Below, one piece after another: positions 43,259 to 55,014 of a stretch of 64,000 bases of DNA. The translations under genes and the position numbers were made by a program. The DNA comes from DASQPA01 sp963757335 (GTDB taxonomy: Bacteria; Acidobacteriota; Thermoanaerobaculia; Multivoradales; UBA5704), in contig CAVWRJ010000002.1 of assembly GCA_963757335.1 (NCBI GenBank), forward strand, positions 442,072-506,071, written 5' to 3'. Each line of letters starts with the position of its first letter. The first letter of the stretch is position 1. The notes under the pieces are model-generated. The model was not told the DNA's origin. It worked only from the letters and a program-made list of their open reading frames with translations, and made no database searches.

Positions 43259-46200
43259 CTACTGCGGCGACCAGGTCGGAACGCGTCCCGGCGTCCAGGG
43301 GGCACCGGCTGCTTCGAGCTGGTCTTCGAGCTTCTTCAAGTCGACGTCGATCAGCTGGTGGAGCTTCGGCAACAGCTCGGCGAACTGCTCGCTCGCGATC
43401 CGGTAGTTGTCGAGCTGTACCTGGGTCGCCGCCGAGCTCGATGTCCAGTGGGCCGAGACGACCCCCTGCACCCGCTCGACGACCGAGGGCAGGGTGGGCT
43501 CGCTGTACTTCCCCTGGACCGCACCGCCGGAGAGGCCGAGCGTCAGGTCGGCGAGGCGGTTGCGGAGGGCCTGCGACTGATCGGCGAGGCGGGGGTCCGC
43601 CGTGGGGGTGAGGAGGAGCGCCTTGTCGATGAAGTCGAGGCGGGTCTTCGCCTCGCCGGCAGCGCTGGCGGCGCCCAGGACCGCGCGCTGGAGCCGGGCC
43701 GTGTCGCGCTCGAACTGAAGGAGGGCCCGGGCATCCTTGGCCGGGAGGCTGGCGAGCCCCAGGGAGGTGGCGGTGAAGGTCTGCGGCTCGCCGAGCGGGG
43801 TCTCCTTACCGTTCACCCTTTGGGCGAGGGCAACCTTGTAGGTGCCGGGTACCACCGCGGGGCCGCGGTCGGGCTCGTCGTAGGGGCCGGTCTCCGGCGC
43901 TTCAAGCGCAACCGGGTTGGCGGGCGGGAAGCGCAGGTCCCAGGCCACCCGGTGAAAGCCCGCGGCGGTCGGCCCGGTGAGGCGCCGAACGGGATGACCG
44001 TCCGCATCGGTGACGGTCAGCACGATCTCCGGCTCGACCTCCCGGTCCTCGGCCTGGAGCGACTCCCAGGCCGGGTAGGCGGCGTCCTTCCCCGCCTTGG
44101 CGAGCTTCTTCGCCTCCTCCCGGCGGATCTTCTTCTGGCTTTTGAGCTCGTCCTTCAGGTAGTAGGTGAAGACCGCCCCGAGCGGCGGGTTGGGAGCGGT
44201 GAAGAACCCCGCCCCCTGGAAGCTCTTGCCGCGGCCGCCGAGCGGGCTCGCCGGGAAGTAGAGCTGGACCGGCTTGACCGGCAGGAGCATGGCGCCCTGT
44301 TCGAGGCTCTCCGGGCTCACCCGGCGGAGCGGAGAAAGGTCGTCCAGGATGTAGAAGCCGCGGCCGAAGGTGGCGAGGACGAGGTCGTTCTCGCGCTTCT
44401 GGATCACCATGTCGCGCACCCCGGTGGGCGGCAGGCCGCCCTTCATCCGCAGCCAGTGCTTGCCGGAATCGTGGCTGAAGAAGGCCCCGAACTCGGTGCC
44501 GGCGAAGAGGAGGTCGGGCTTCTCGGTATCCTGAATGACGACGTAGACCGTGCCCCGCGCCGGTAGATCCCCGGCGATCGAGGTCCAGCTCCGCCCGCGG
44601 TCGGTGCTCTTCAAAACGTAGGGCTTGAAGTCGCCGTTCTTGTGGTTGTCGAAGGCGGCGAAGACGGTGTTCGCGTCCTTCGAGCCGGCCTGCACCCGGG
44701 AGACGTAGGTCCGGTCGGGCACCCCGGGGAAGCTCTCGATCTTCCGCCAGTGGCCGCCGTCGTCCTCGCTCACCTGGATGAGCCCGTCGTCGGTCCCGGC
44801 ATAGAGAAGGCCGGCCTGGACCGGCGACTCGGCGAGGGAGACGATGTTGCCGTAGAACGAGGTCGAGGTGTTCTTCGCCACCGCGTCGATGTCCCAGACC
44901 CGGCCCATGACCGGCAGCTTGTTGCGGTCGATCTGGCGGGTGAGGTCGGGGGAGATCGCCTGCCAGTGATCGCCCCGATCGTCGCTCTTGAAAAGCTGGT
45001 TGGCGCCGAAGTAGAGCCGGGTGTGGAGGTGCGGGCTGACGATGAGCGGCGAGTCCCAGTTCTAGCGCAGCGGCGGCCCGGCCTTCGTCGGCTGGGGCTG
45101 GATGAAGATCTGCTCGCCGCTCTTCTTGTCGAAACGGACGAGGACGCCGTACTGCGACTCGGCGTAGATCGTGTTGGGGTCCTCGGGGTCGGCCTGGGAC
45201 TGGAAGCCGTCGCCGCCGGTGGTCACGAACCAGTCGGCGTTGGTGATGCCGGTCTCGGAGTTGGTGCGCGACGGGCCGCCCAAGCTGAAGTTGTCCTGGG
45301 TACCGCCGTAAACGTTGTAGAACGGCACAGCGTTGTCGACCGAAACCCGATAGAACTGGGTGATCGGGAGGTTCGACTTGAACTGCCAGCTGGCCGCCCG
45401 GTCCCAGGTCTCGTAGAGGCCGCCGTCACAGCCGGCGAGCATGTGATCGGTCGCTTCGGGATCGATCCACAGGACGTGGTTGTCCGAGTGCTTGTCGGGC
45501 TCCCCCAGGTTGTGGAAGTTTTTGCCGCCGTCGTCGGTGACCCCGATCCAGACGTCCATGGTGTAGACCCGGTCGGCGACCTTGGGGTCGGGGAAGAGCT
45601 CCTGGTAGTACTGGGGCGAGGAGGACACCGTGCCGCTCCGCTTCTCCCAGGAGGCCCCGGCGTCGGTCGAGCGGAAGAAGCCGCCCGCCTTGTTGGCCGC
45701 CTCGACGATGGCGTAGACGGTGTCCGGCTGGACCGGGGAGATGGCGAGGCCGATCCGCCCGAGGTCCTCCTTGGGCAGGCCCTTGCCGCTCTTCGCCCAG
45801 GTCGCCCCGGCGTCGGTCGACTTGTAGAGGGCGGATTCCGGGCCGCCGTCGATCAGGGTCCAGACGTGGCGCCGGCGCTGGTAGGCGGCGGCGTAGAGGA
45901 CGTCGGGATTGCGCGGGTCCATCACGAGGTCGGTCACCCCGGTGTTGTCGCTGATCGAGAGGACCTTCTTCCAGCTCTTGCCGCCGTCGGTCGTTTTATA
46001 GAGACCGCGGTCGCCCCCGGCGCTCCACAGCGGGCCCTGGGCGGCGACGTAGACGACTTTCGAGTCGCGCGGGTCGACGACGATCTTCCCGATGTGCTCG
46101 GAGCTTTTGAGCCCCATGTTCTCCCAGGAGGCGCCGCCATCGGCCGACTTGTAGACCCCGTCGCCGTAGGCGACGCTGCGCTGGCTGTTGTTCTCGCCGC

Positions 46201-46585
46201 TCCCCACCCAGATCACCAGTGGGTTGTTGGGGTCGATCGTCACGCAGCCGGTCGAGTACGAGGCCTCGCCGTCGAAGATCGGGCTCCAGGTGACCCCGGA
46301 GTTGACCGTTTTCCAGACCCCCGACGAGGCCGTCGCCACGTACCAGGTGTGCTTGTTGTGCGGATCGACGGCGACGTCGACGATCCGTCCGGAGGTCAGG
46401 GCCGGGCCGATGCCGCGGAGCTCGATCCCGGCGAAGGTGTCGGCGCTCCAGGCGCTCTTCTTTTCTTTATCCTGGTCAGACTTGGTGGCAGATTTCTTCT
46501 CGGCCGCCCAGGCCGTCGGTACGACCGCCAGGGCTCCCGCCGCGAGGAGAACGAGGAGCGGGAACGTAAAAAGGTTTCGTTTCAC
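43259..46585 (-). pseudogene. VPS10/sortilin-type Asp-box propeller protein with an in-frame amber stop
   Basis: A secreted beta-propeller of 1108 codons. The signal peptide (FPLLVLLAAGALAVVPTAWA) is followed by many Asp-box repeats of the form S-x-D-x-G-x-x-W (KSADGGASWE, KTTDGGKSWKK, RSTDAGASWEK). The C-terminal part has a beta-sandwich (ILTVTDADGHPVRRLTGPT) and helices (LHQLIDVDLKKLEDQLEAAG). At 45062-45064 codon 508 is TAG. The context, PPLR-stop-NWDSPLIVSPH, shows a family Trp (TGG) has become a stop; the frame is open on both sides. The start is a GTG with TGGAGG upstream. Homologues are called glycosyl hydrolases without proof. A real nonsense mutation, suppression or a base-call error could explain it. 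Confidence 0.8.
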
Positions 46586-46615
46586 GAGATCGCCTCCAGA
46601 AAAGAAAGTGAGCGC

Positions 46616-49830
<3,215 letters not shown>

Positions 49831-50021
49831 TTTATGCACCTCGGCAGGAGGGAAGGGCATGGAAGTGCCACCGCGGACGGCAGCTTAACCAATGGGCGAG
49901 AGGGGGGCAAGGGCATCCTCACCTGTTGACGAGCGCCCTGTAACGAATCGGCCGCCAAGGAGACTATTCCCTGTGTCGAAGATTGAACCTGAACGCCCGA
50001 TCTTTTCGAGAGGAGACCCCC

Positions 50022-50954
50022 ATGAAGCGCCATCTCGTCTTCGCCACCCTCGCCATCGCCGCGACTCTGCTCGCCGCCGCGGCCCCCGTCCACGCCCAGG
50101 CGACCCGTACCTGGGTCTCGGGCGTCGGCAATGACGCCAACCCCTGCAGCCGCACGGCGCCCTGCAAGACCTTCGCGGGCGCCATTTCGAAGACCGCGGC
50201 CGGGGGGGAGATCAACGTCCTCGACCCGGGGGGCTTCGGCGCGGTGACCATCACCAAAGCGCTCACCATCTCCAGCGAAGGCTTTGAGGCCGGCGTGCTG
50301 GTGTCGGGCACCAATGCCATCGTCGTCAACGCCGGGATCAACGATACCGTGGTCCTCCGCGGGCTCGACATCGAAGGCCTCGGGACGAGCCTCGTCGGAA
50401 TCAAGGTCCTCTCGGCCGGCGCGGTCCACGTCGAGAACTGCACGATCGAGGGCTTCACTCAGATCGGCATCGACTTCGTCCCCTCGAGCGCCACGCCCGG
50501 CAGCGTCAGCCAGCTCCATGTCAGCAATTCCATCATCCGCGATAATCCTGGCGCCTTGAGCGGCGGCATCCGCGTCAAGCCGGGTACCAACGTGTCGGCC
50601 GTCGGCATGATCGAAAACACTCAACTCCGGGACAACCAGTTTGGTCTCCGCGTCGAGGACAACAGCACTGTGACGGCCAAGAACAGCATCGCCGCCGGCA
50701 ACGCCGGTAGCGGCTTCATCGCCGTCTCGAACGCGGCTGCGGCGACCCTGAACCTCGACAGTTGTGTCGCGACCGGAAACGCCTTCGGCATCAAGGCGGA
50801 CAACCCCAACGGCATGGCTCGATTCGCCAGTTGCACGATTGCCGGGAACGCCACCGGTATCTCCACCAGCGGGGGTGGGCATACCGTCACCTTCACCGGC
50901 AGCAACAACAACGCCGACAGCGGCACCGCGACCAACAGCATCCCGCGGCAGTAA
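50022..50954 (+). CDS. Secreted right-handed beta-helix protein (copy 1)
   Basis: 310 residues with a signal peptide (MKRHLVFATLAIAATLLAAA) cut after VHAQ. The mature protein begins TRTWVSGVGNDANPCSRTAP, with two Cys that may form a disulfide, followed by parallel beta-helix coils (GGEINVLDPGGFGAVTITKA, GIKVLSAGAVHVENCTIEGF, NQFGLRVEDNSTVTAKNSIA). Such folds bind or cleave polysaccharides, but no catalytic residues can be assigned. The ATG at 50022 follows GAGAGGAG. It is a tandem duplicate of the next gene, of identical length. Confidence 0.8.
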   Translation: MKRHLVFATLAIAATLLAAAAPVHAQATRTWVSGVGNDANPCSRTAPCKTFAGAISKTAAGGEINVLDPGGFGAVTITKALTISSEGFEAGVLVSGTNAIVVNAGINDTVVLRGLDIEGLGTSLVGIKVLSAGAVHVENCTIEGFTQIGIDFVPSSATPGSVSQLHVSNSIIRDNPGALSGGIRVKPGTNVSAVGMIENTQLRDNQFGLRVEDNSTVTAKNSIAAGNAGSGFIAVSNAAAATLNLDSCVATGNAFGIKADNPNGMARFASCTIAGNATGISTSGGGHTVTFTGSNNNADSGTATNSIPRQ

Positions 50955-51000
50955 GAGACGACACCCAGGATTTGAGTTGGCGGCCTCTGGCCACGCCAGA

Positions 51001-51033
51001 GCCCTCCTCGCCGAATCGGCGGGGAGGGCTTTT
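51001..51033 (+). terminator. Rho-independent terminator after beta-helix copy 1
   Basis: GCCCTCC-CGCCG pairs with CGGCG-GGAGGGC around an AAT loop, followed by TTTT (51030-51033). A near-identical terminator follows copy 2, so the duplication included it. Confidence 0.8.
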
Positions 51034-51077
51034 CCATTCAGCGTTTCCACAGCATTGCCGCAAGCAATGAGCAGGCA

Positions 51078-51106
51078 TTGACCTCTTCGCGGATTCCGCC
51101 TAAAGT
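51078..51106 (+). promoter_or_regulatory. Promoter of beta-helix copy 2
   Basis: TTGACC (51078-51083), 17-bp spacer, TAAAGT (51101-51106), then a leader of about 35 nt with a GGAGGAG ribosome site. Confidence 0.6.
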
Positions 51107-51147
51107 CTTAGGAGTATAAACAAACCGCATTTTCGGAGGAGCTTTCG

Positions 51148-52080
51148 ATGAAACGCAACATCCTGCTCAGCGCTAGCGCTGTGCTCGCGGCCCTGCTTGC
51201 GGCCGCGGCACCGGTCCACGCCCAGGCGACCCGTACCTGGGTCTCTGGCGTCGGCGACGACGCCAATCCCTGCAGCCGCACGGCACCCTGCAAGACCTTC
51301 GCTGGGGCGATCTCGAAGACCGCGGCGGGCGGCGAGATCAACGTGCTCGACCCCGGCGGCTTCGGCGCGGTGACCATCACCAAGGCACTCACCATCTCCA
51401 GCGAAGGCTTCGAGGCCGGCGTGCTGGTGTCGGGCACCAACGGCATCATCGTCAACGCCGGCACTGCCGATTCCGTAACCCTCCGTGGGCTCGACATCGA
51501 GGGCCTGGGGACGGGTCTCGTCGGGATCAAGGTCCTCCAGGCCGGCGTGGTCCACGTCGAGAACTGCACGATCCACCACTTCACTCAGATCGGCATCGAC
51601 TTCGTCCCCGCGAGCGCCACGCCCGGCAGCACCAGCCAGCTCGACGTCAGCAACTCCATCATCCGCGACAACACCGGCGCTTCGAGCGGCGGCATCCGCG
51701 TCAAGCCGGGTACCAACGTGTCGGCCACCGGCATGATCGAGAACACTCAGCTTCAGAACAACCAATTTGGTCTCCGCGTCGAGGACAACAGCAATGTGAC
51801 GGCGAAAACCACCACGGCTGCCGGCAACGCCGGTAGCGGCTTCATCGCCGTTTCCAACGCGACCGCGGCGACCCTCAATCTCGACAGCTGTGTCGCGACC
51901 GGAAACGGCTTCGGCATCAAGGCCGACAATCCCCTGGGCACGACCCGGTTCATGAACTGCACGATCACCGGGAACACCACCGGCCTTTCCTCCGGTAATA
52001 CCGGTCACACCGTCACCTTCACCGGCAGCAACAACAACGCCGACAGCGGCACCGCGACCAACAGCATCGCTAAGCAGTAA
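51148..52080 (+). CDS. Secreted right-handed beta-helix protein (copy 2)
   Basis: 310 residues, nearly identical to copy 1 over most of its length, including VHAQATRTWVSGV, NPCSRTAPCKTFAGAIS and the ending TFTGSNNNADSGTATNS. Differences concentrate in exposed turns (IHHFTQ for IEGFTQ, LQNNQF for LRDNQF). The gene has its own promoter, ribosome site and terminator, so the duplication kept a complete unit. It lacks recognisable catalytic residues. Confidence 0.8.
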   Translation: MKRNILLSASAVLAALLAAAAPVHAQATRTWVSGVGDDANPCSRTAPCKTFAGAISKTAAGGEINVLDPGGFGAVTITKALTISSEGFEAGVLVSGTNGIIVNAGTADSVTLRGLDIEGLGTGLVGIKVLQAGVVHVENCTIHHFTQIGIDFVPASATPGSTSQLDVSNSIIRDNTGASSGGIRVKPGTNVSATGMIENTQLQNNQFGLRVEDNSNVTAKTTTAAGNAGSGFIAVSNATAATLNLDSCVATGNGFGIKADNPLGTTRFMNCTITGNTTGLSSGNTGHTVTFTGSNNNADSGTATNSIAKQ

Positions 52081-52091
52081 GGGATTCGAGA

Positions 52092-52123
52092 GCCCTCCTC
52101 GCCAGGTCGGCAGGAGGGCTTTT
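52092..52123 (+). terminator. Rho-independent terminator after beta-helix copy 2
   Basis: GCCCTCCT (52092-52099) and AGGAGGGC (52112-52119) with an inner GCC/GGC pair, followed by TTTT. It can also serve the convergent gene that ends at 52128. Confidence 0.8.
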
Positions 52124-52127
52124 CCGT

Positions 52128-53558
52128 TCAGCGCCTCCGGAGCACCGTCATCTTGCCGAATTCTCTGACCTTCTCGTAGCCGCCGGTCGCCAAGAGCTCG
52201 GCGATCAAGCGGTACGGTCCGATCGCGGGATCGGCAGCGTCGTCGAAGACGACGGTGGCGCCTGCCATGAGATGCGGCCGCCAGCTCTCGAAGTCGCGGC
52301 GCACCCCCTCGTACCGGTGATCGCCGTCGATCCATAAGAGCGCGACCGGCAGGTGCCAGCCCGGCGCCACCTGCTCGCTGCTGAGATTGACCAGGCGCAC
52401 CACGTGGTAACAGCCAGTTTCGAGCATCGCCCGATGAAAGGCGCCGGCGTCGGCCGGGCCGAAACGACCGCCGAGCACGCCGGTGAAGGTCTGGTGGGGC
52501 TCGATCGCGAAGACCGGGACACCGTGCCCGTCGAGCGATCCCCGGCCGAGGGCGACCGTCGAACGCCCGCGATAGGAGCCCACCTCGACGATGCAACCCT
52601 TTCGCACCTCGCGGGCGAGCTCGTAAAGCAGCTTCGCCTCCGCCAAGCTGGTCATCCCTTCGGTGCGGTCGAGGAATTCCTCGATCGGCCCGACCGGCAG
52701 GGCGTCATAGGCGCCGCTGCGCTCCCGATTCGTCACGGTCGCCGCCGGTCCGCCGATCTCTCCACCGCGCAGGCGAAGGAGGAGCGGAACCGTCAGCGTC
52801 ATTGGATGGCTGATGCCGTGTTCCCAGAGCCCATCCTCACCCCAGCAATCGCCGTGGTCGCCGCAGAGGACGATCGTGGCGCCCGCAAACCGTGCCAGCA
52901 GCGGACCCAGTGCGTCATCCACGAATTCGAGGCAGGCGCGTTGCCGCAGCCGGCAGTCCGCCGAACGATCGACGGTCTGGAACGGAACGCAGGGATTATC
53001 CTCGCGGCTCCACGGCGCACCTTCGTAATAGTAGGGGACATGGGTCTCGCCGATGTTGAGAAATAGAAAGATCGGCGACCCTGAAGATTGTGCCAGCTGC
53101 TGGTCGATCCAGGCGAGTTGGCGCCCCAGCGACCAGGAGTTACCGGGGTAAAAGAACTCGTCGAACTCGCCGATCAGAAGCTGGGCCGCCTCGGTGCTCG
53201 GATCGAACCAGGCGACCGCGCCCGAGCCGAGGGTGCGATAGCCCAGGTTTTTAAATCCCGCGATGATGTTTCGCCCGGCGAGCGTGAAGCCCTCGCCGCC
53301 CTTGCCGGGAAAGGCGGCGCCGGCGAGCTTGAAGATCTTGCCGAATTTCGGATTGATCAGCGGCGCGGCGGCGGCGGCCACCCCCGGCGTGAAGCCGACG
53401 AACATCGCCGCGTGCGAGCCGAAGGTGAAATAGGACGGTGCCTGCGCCTTGTGGAGGGGACCGACCTGGCGGAGGTTCGGCACCTGGGCGCCGGTGAAGG
53501 TGTCGTAGCGACAGGAGTCGAGCGTGACGAACAGCACCGAGCTGGGCTCAATCGCCAT
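52128..53558 (-). CDS. Alkaline-phosphatase-superfamily domain fused to a class I SAM methyltransferase
   Basis: 476 residues in one uninterrupted frame. Residues 1 to about 270 are a sulfatase-like domain of the alkaline phosphatase superfamily: SSVLFVTLDSCRYDTF (first metal Asp), YFTFGSHAAMFVGFTPG in place of the sulfatase C-x-P-x-R, and VLCGDHGDCWGEDGLWEH (second metal site). Without the formylglycine motif it should be a phosphoesterase or transferase, or non-catalytic. Residues about 300-476 are a Methyltransf_24-type domain: CIVEVGSYRGRSTVALG (motif I), VFAIEPHQTF and LLWIDGDHRYEGVRRDFESW. The fusion is unusual. The start at 53558 overlaps the upstream sulfatase stop by 11 bp, so the two are coupled. 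It may modify a glycan by methylation. Confidence 0.75.
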   Translation of the reverse strand: MAIEPSSVLFVTLDSCRYDTFTGAQVPNLRQVGPLHKAQAPSYFTFGSHAAMFVGFTPGVAAAAAPLINPKFGKIFKLAGAAFPGKGGEGFTLAGRNIIAGFKNLGYRTLGSGAVAWFDPSTEAAQLLIGEFDEFFYPGNSWSLGRQLAWIDQQLAQSSGSPIFLFLNIGETHVPYYYEGAPWSREDNPCVPFQTVDRSADCRLRQRACLEFVDDALGPLLARFAGATIVLCGDHGDCWGEDGLWEHGISHPMTLTVPLLLRLRGGEIGGPAATVTNRERSGAYDALPVGPIEEFLDRTEGMTSLAEAKLLYELAREVRKGCIVEVGSYRGRSTVALGRGSLDGHGVPVFAIEPHQTFTGVLGGRFGPADAGAFHRAMLETGCYHVVRLVNLSSEQVAPGWHLPVALLWIDGDHRYEGVRRDFESWRPHLMAGATVVFDDAADPAIGPYRLIAELLATGGYEKVREFGKMTVLRRR

Positions 53559-54954
53559 GAGTCGCCTTGACCGCAGGGGCGGGAGTGGCGGCACGAAAGG
53601 CGATCAGGCGCTCTCCGAGCGCGGCCAGCGTGCCGGCATACCGACCGTCGTCGGCGAGATTGACCTGCTCTAAGGGATCGCCGGCGCGATCGAAGAGGAG
53701 CGCCGGACGGTCGTCTGGACCGAATTCGATTTTGAAGCGCTCGTCGACGATCGCCGTGTCGCCGAGAAATTCGCTGACCGCAAACTCCCGGTGGGCGGTC
53801 GCCCTGCCCTCGATCAATGGTCGCAGCGATTTGGCGTGCGACAGTCCGGCGAGGCTGCCGCCGGCATAGTCGGCAAGGGTGGCGCCGACATCCATCCATT
53901 CGGCGATCACCGAGAGCTCGCGGCTCCCGTTCGCGGCGTCAAGGTTCGGCGGCCGAACGATGAGCGGAACCTGGACGACGGGATCGAGAAAGTTGGCCTT
54001 GTAGACCAGGCCCTGATCGCCGTTCATCTCGCCGTGATCCGAGGTGAAGACGATCAACGTCCGCTCGAGCTCGCCCCGCCGGCGAACGACTTCCAGGATG
54101 TTCCCGATCTGCTCGTCGATCAGGGTCACGTTGCCGGCATAGTTGGCGCGCATGGCGCGCACCTCGTCGGGCAGGAGCGGCGGGCTGTAGAATCCGGAGT
54201 CGAACGCCCGCCGCAGCAGGCCGCGCACCTGCTCGTGCCCAGCGAGCCGCGGCGTGGGTGCGGGGATGTCCGCCTCTGCGTAGAGGCTCGCGTAGGGTTC
54301 AGGAGCATCCCAGGGCTCGTGCGGGCCGCCGAAGCTCACCCAGCAGAACCAGGGCTGCTGACCGTCGAGGCCAGCTAGATAGCTCGCGGCCTGGCGCCCC
54401 ACGTAGGTATCATAATGATGCTCGGCACCGAGCACCGAGGGCCGGGCGACATAGCGCTTCGAGCGAATGCGGTCGGCTAAATCTTCGCGGAAGCGCTCCC
54501 ACAGCCCCTGCTCCTGCCAGGACTGCGTCATGTTGCTCAGGACATGCATGCTCGCATGAGGGCCGGCGGTCTCGTCCACGACCTGCAACCCATAGGCGTG
54601 CATGAGATCGACGCGGTCGCGCAGATCGCCTTCGTGGGGATGCAGGTGGGTCTTGCCGAACAGGCTGGTGCGGTATCCGGCCCGCTCGACCGCCTGCATC
54701 CAGTTGGGGTACCGGGGGTTGAGGGTACGGGTTTCGTTCTGCCACACGCCGGTCTGATGGGGATAGAGACCGAGCGCGAGGCTGAAGCGGGCCGGAATGC
54801 ACTCTGCCGAGTTGGTGACGACCCCGTGCAAGAGGAAACCTGCGCGCGCCAGCCGGTCGAGGTTCGGCGTTCGGGTCCACCCATTGACGATCCCCAGCGC
54901 GTCCGCGCGCATCTGGTCGGCCATCAAGAAGAGGATGTTGGGTGAGGTCGGCAT
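53548..54954 (-). CDS. Formylglycine-dependent sulfatase
   Basis: A 468-residue type I sulfatase without signal peptide. The N-terminus NILFLMADQMRADALG carries the metal-binding Asp. The formylglycine motif C-x-P-x-R is intact (AECIPARFSLALGLYPHQTG, Cys52), followed by LFGKTHLHP. The second metal site is IVFTSDHGEMNGD. It should hydrolyse a sulfate ester after Cys52 is converted by a formylglycine-generating enzyme encoded elsewhere. Lack of a signal peptide suggests cytoplasmic action, as in choline sulfatases or sulfatases that work on intermediates. It lies between a sulfotransferase-glycosyltransferase gene and the fusion gene, all on one strand. Confidence 0.87.
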   Translation of the reverse strand: MPTSPNILFLMADQMRADALGIVNGWTRTPNLDRLARAGFLLHGVVTNSAECIPARFSLALGLYPHQTGVWQNETRTLNPRYPNWMQAVERAGYRTSLFGKTHLHPHEGDLRDRVDLMHAYGLQVVDETAGPHASMHVLSNMTQSWQEQGLWERFREDLADRIRSKRYVARPSVLGAEHHYDTYVGRQAASYLAGLDGQQPWFCWVSFGGPHEPWDAPEPYASLYAEADIPAPTPRLAGHEQVRGLLRRAFDSGFYSPPLLPDEVRAMRANYAGNVTLIDEQIGNILEVVRRRGELERTLIVFTSDHGEMNGDQGLVYKANFLDPVVQVPLIVRPPNLDAANGSRELSVIAEWMDVGATLADYAGGSLAGLSHAKSLRPLIEGRATAHREFAVSEFLGDTAIVDERFKIEFGPDDRPALLFDRAGDPLEQVNLADDGRYAGTLAALGERLIAFRAATPAPAVKATHGD

Positions 54955-55014
54955 CTCTATTCTTGAGGCTGGTCTTCTTGCGACCGAGCGAAGCGGGCAG
55001 AATGCTACTACAGC

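Noticed and set aside
52128..53558. Classical sulfatase assignment for the fusion protein
   Set aside because: The C/S-x-P-x-R formylglycine motif is missing; only the superfamily metal sites are seen.
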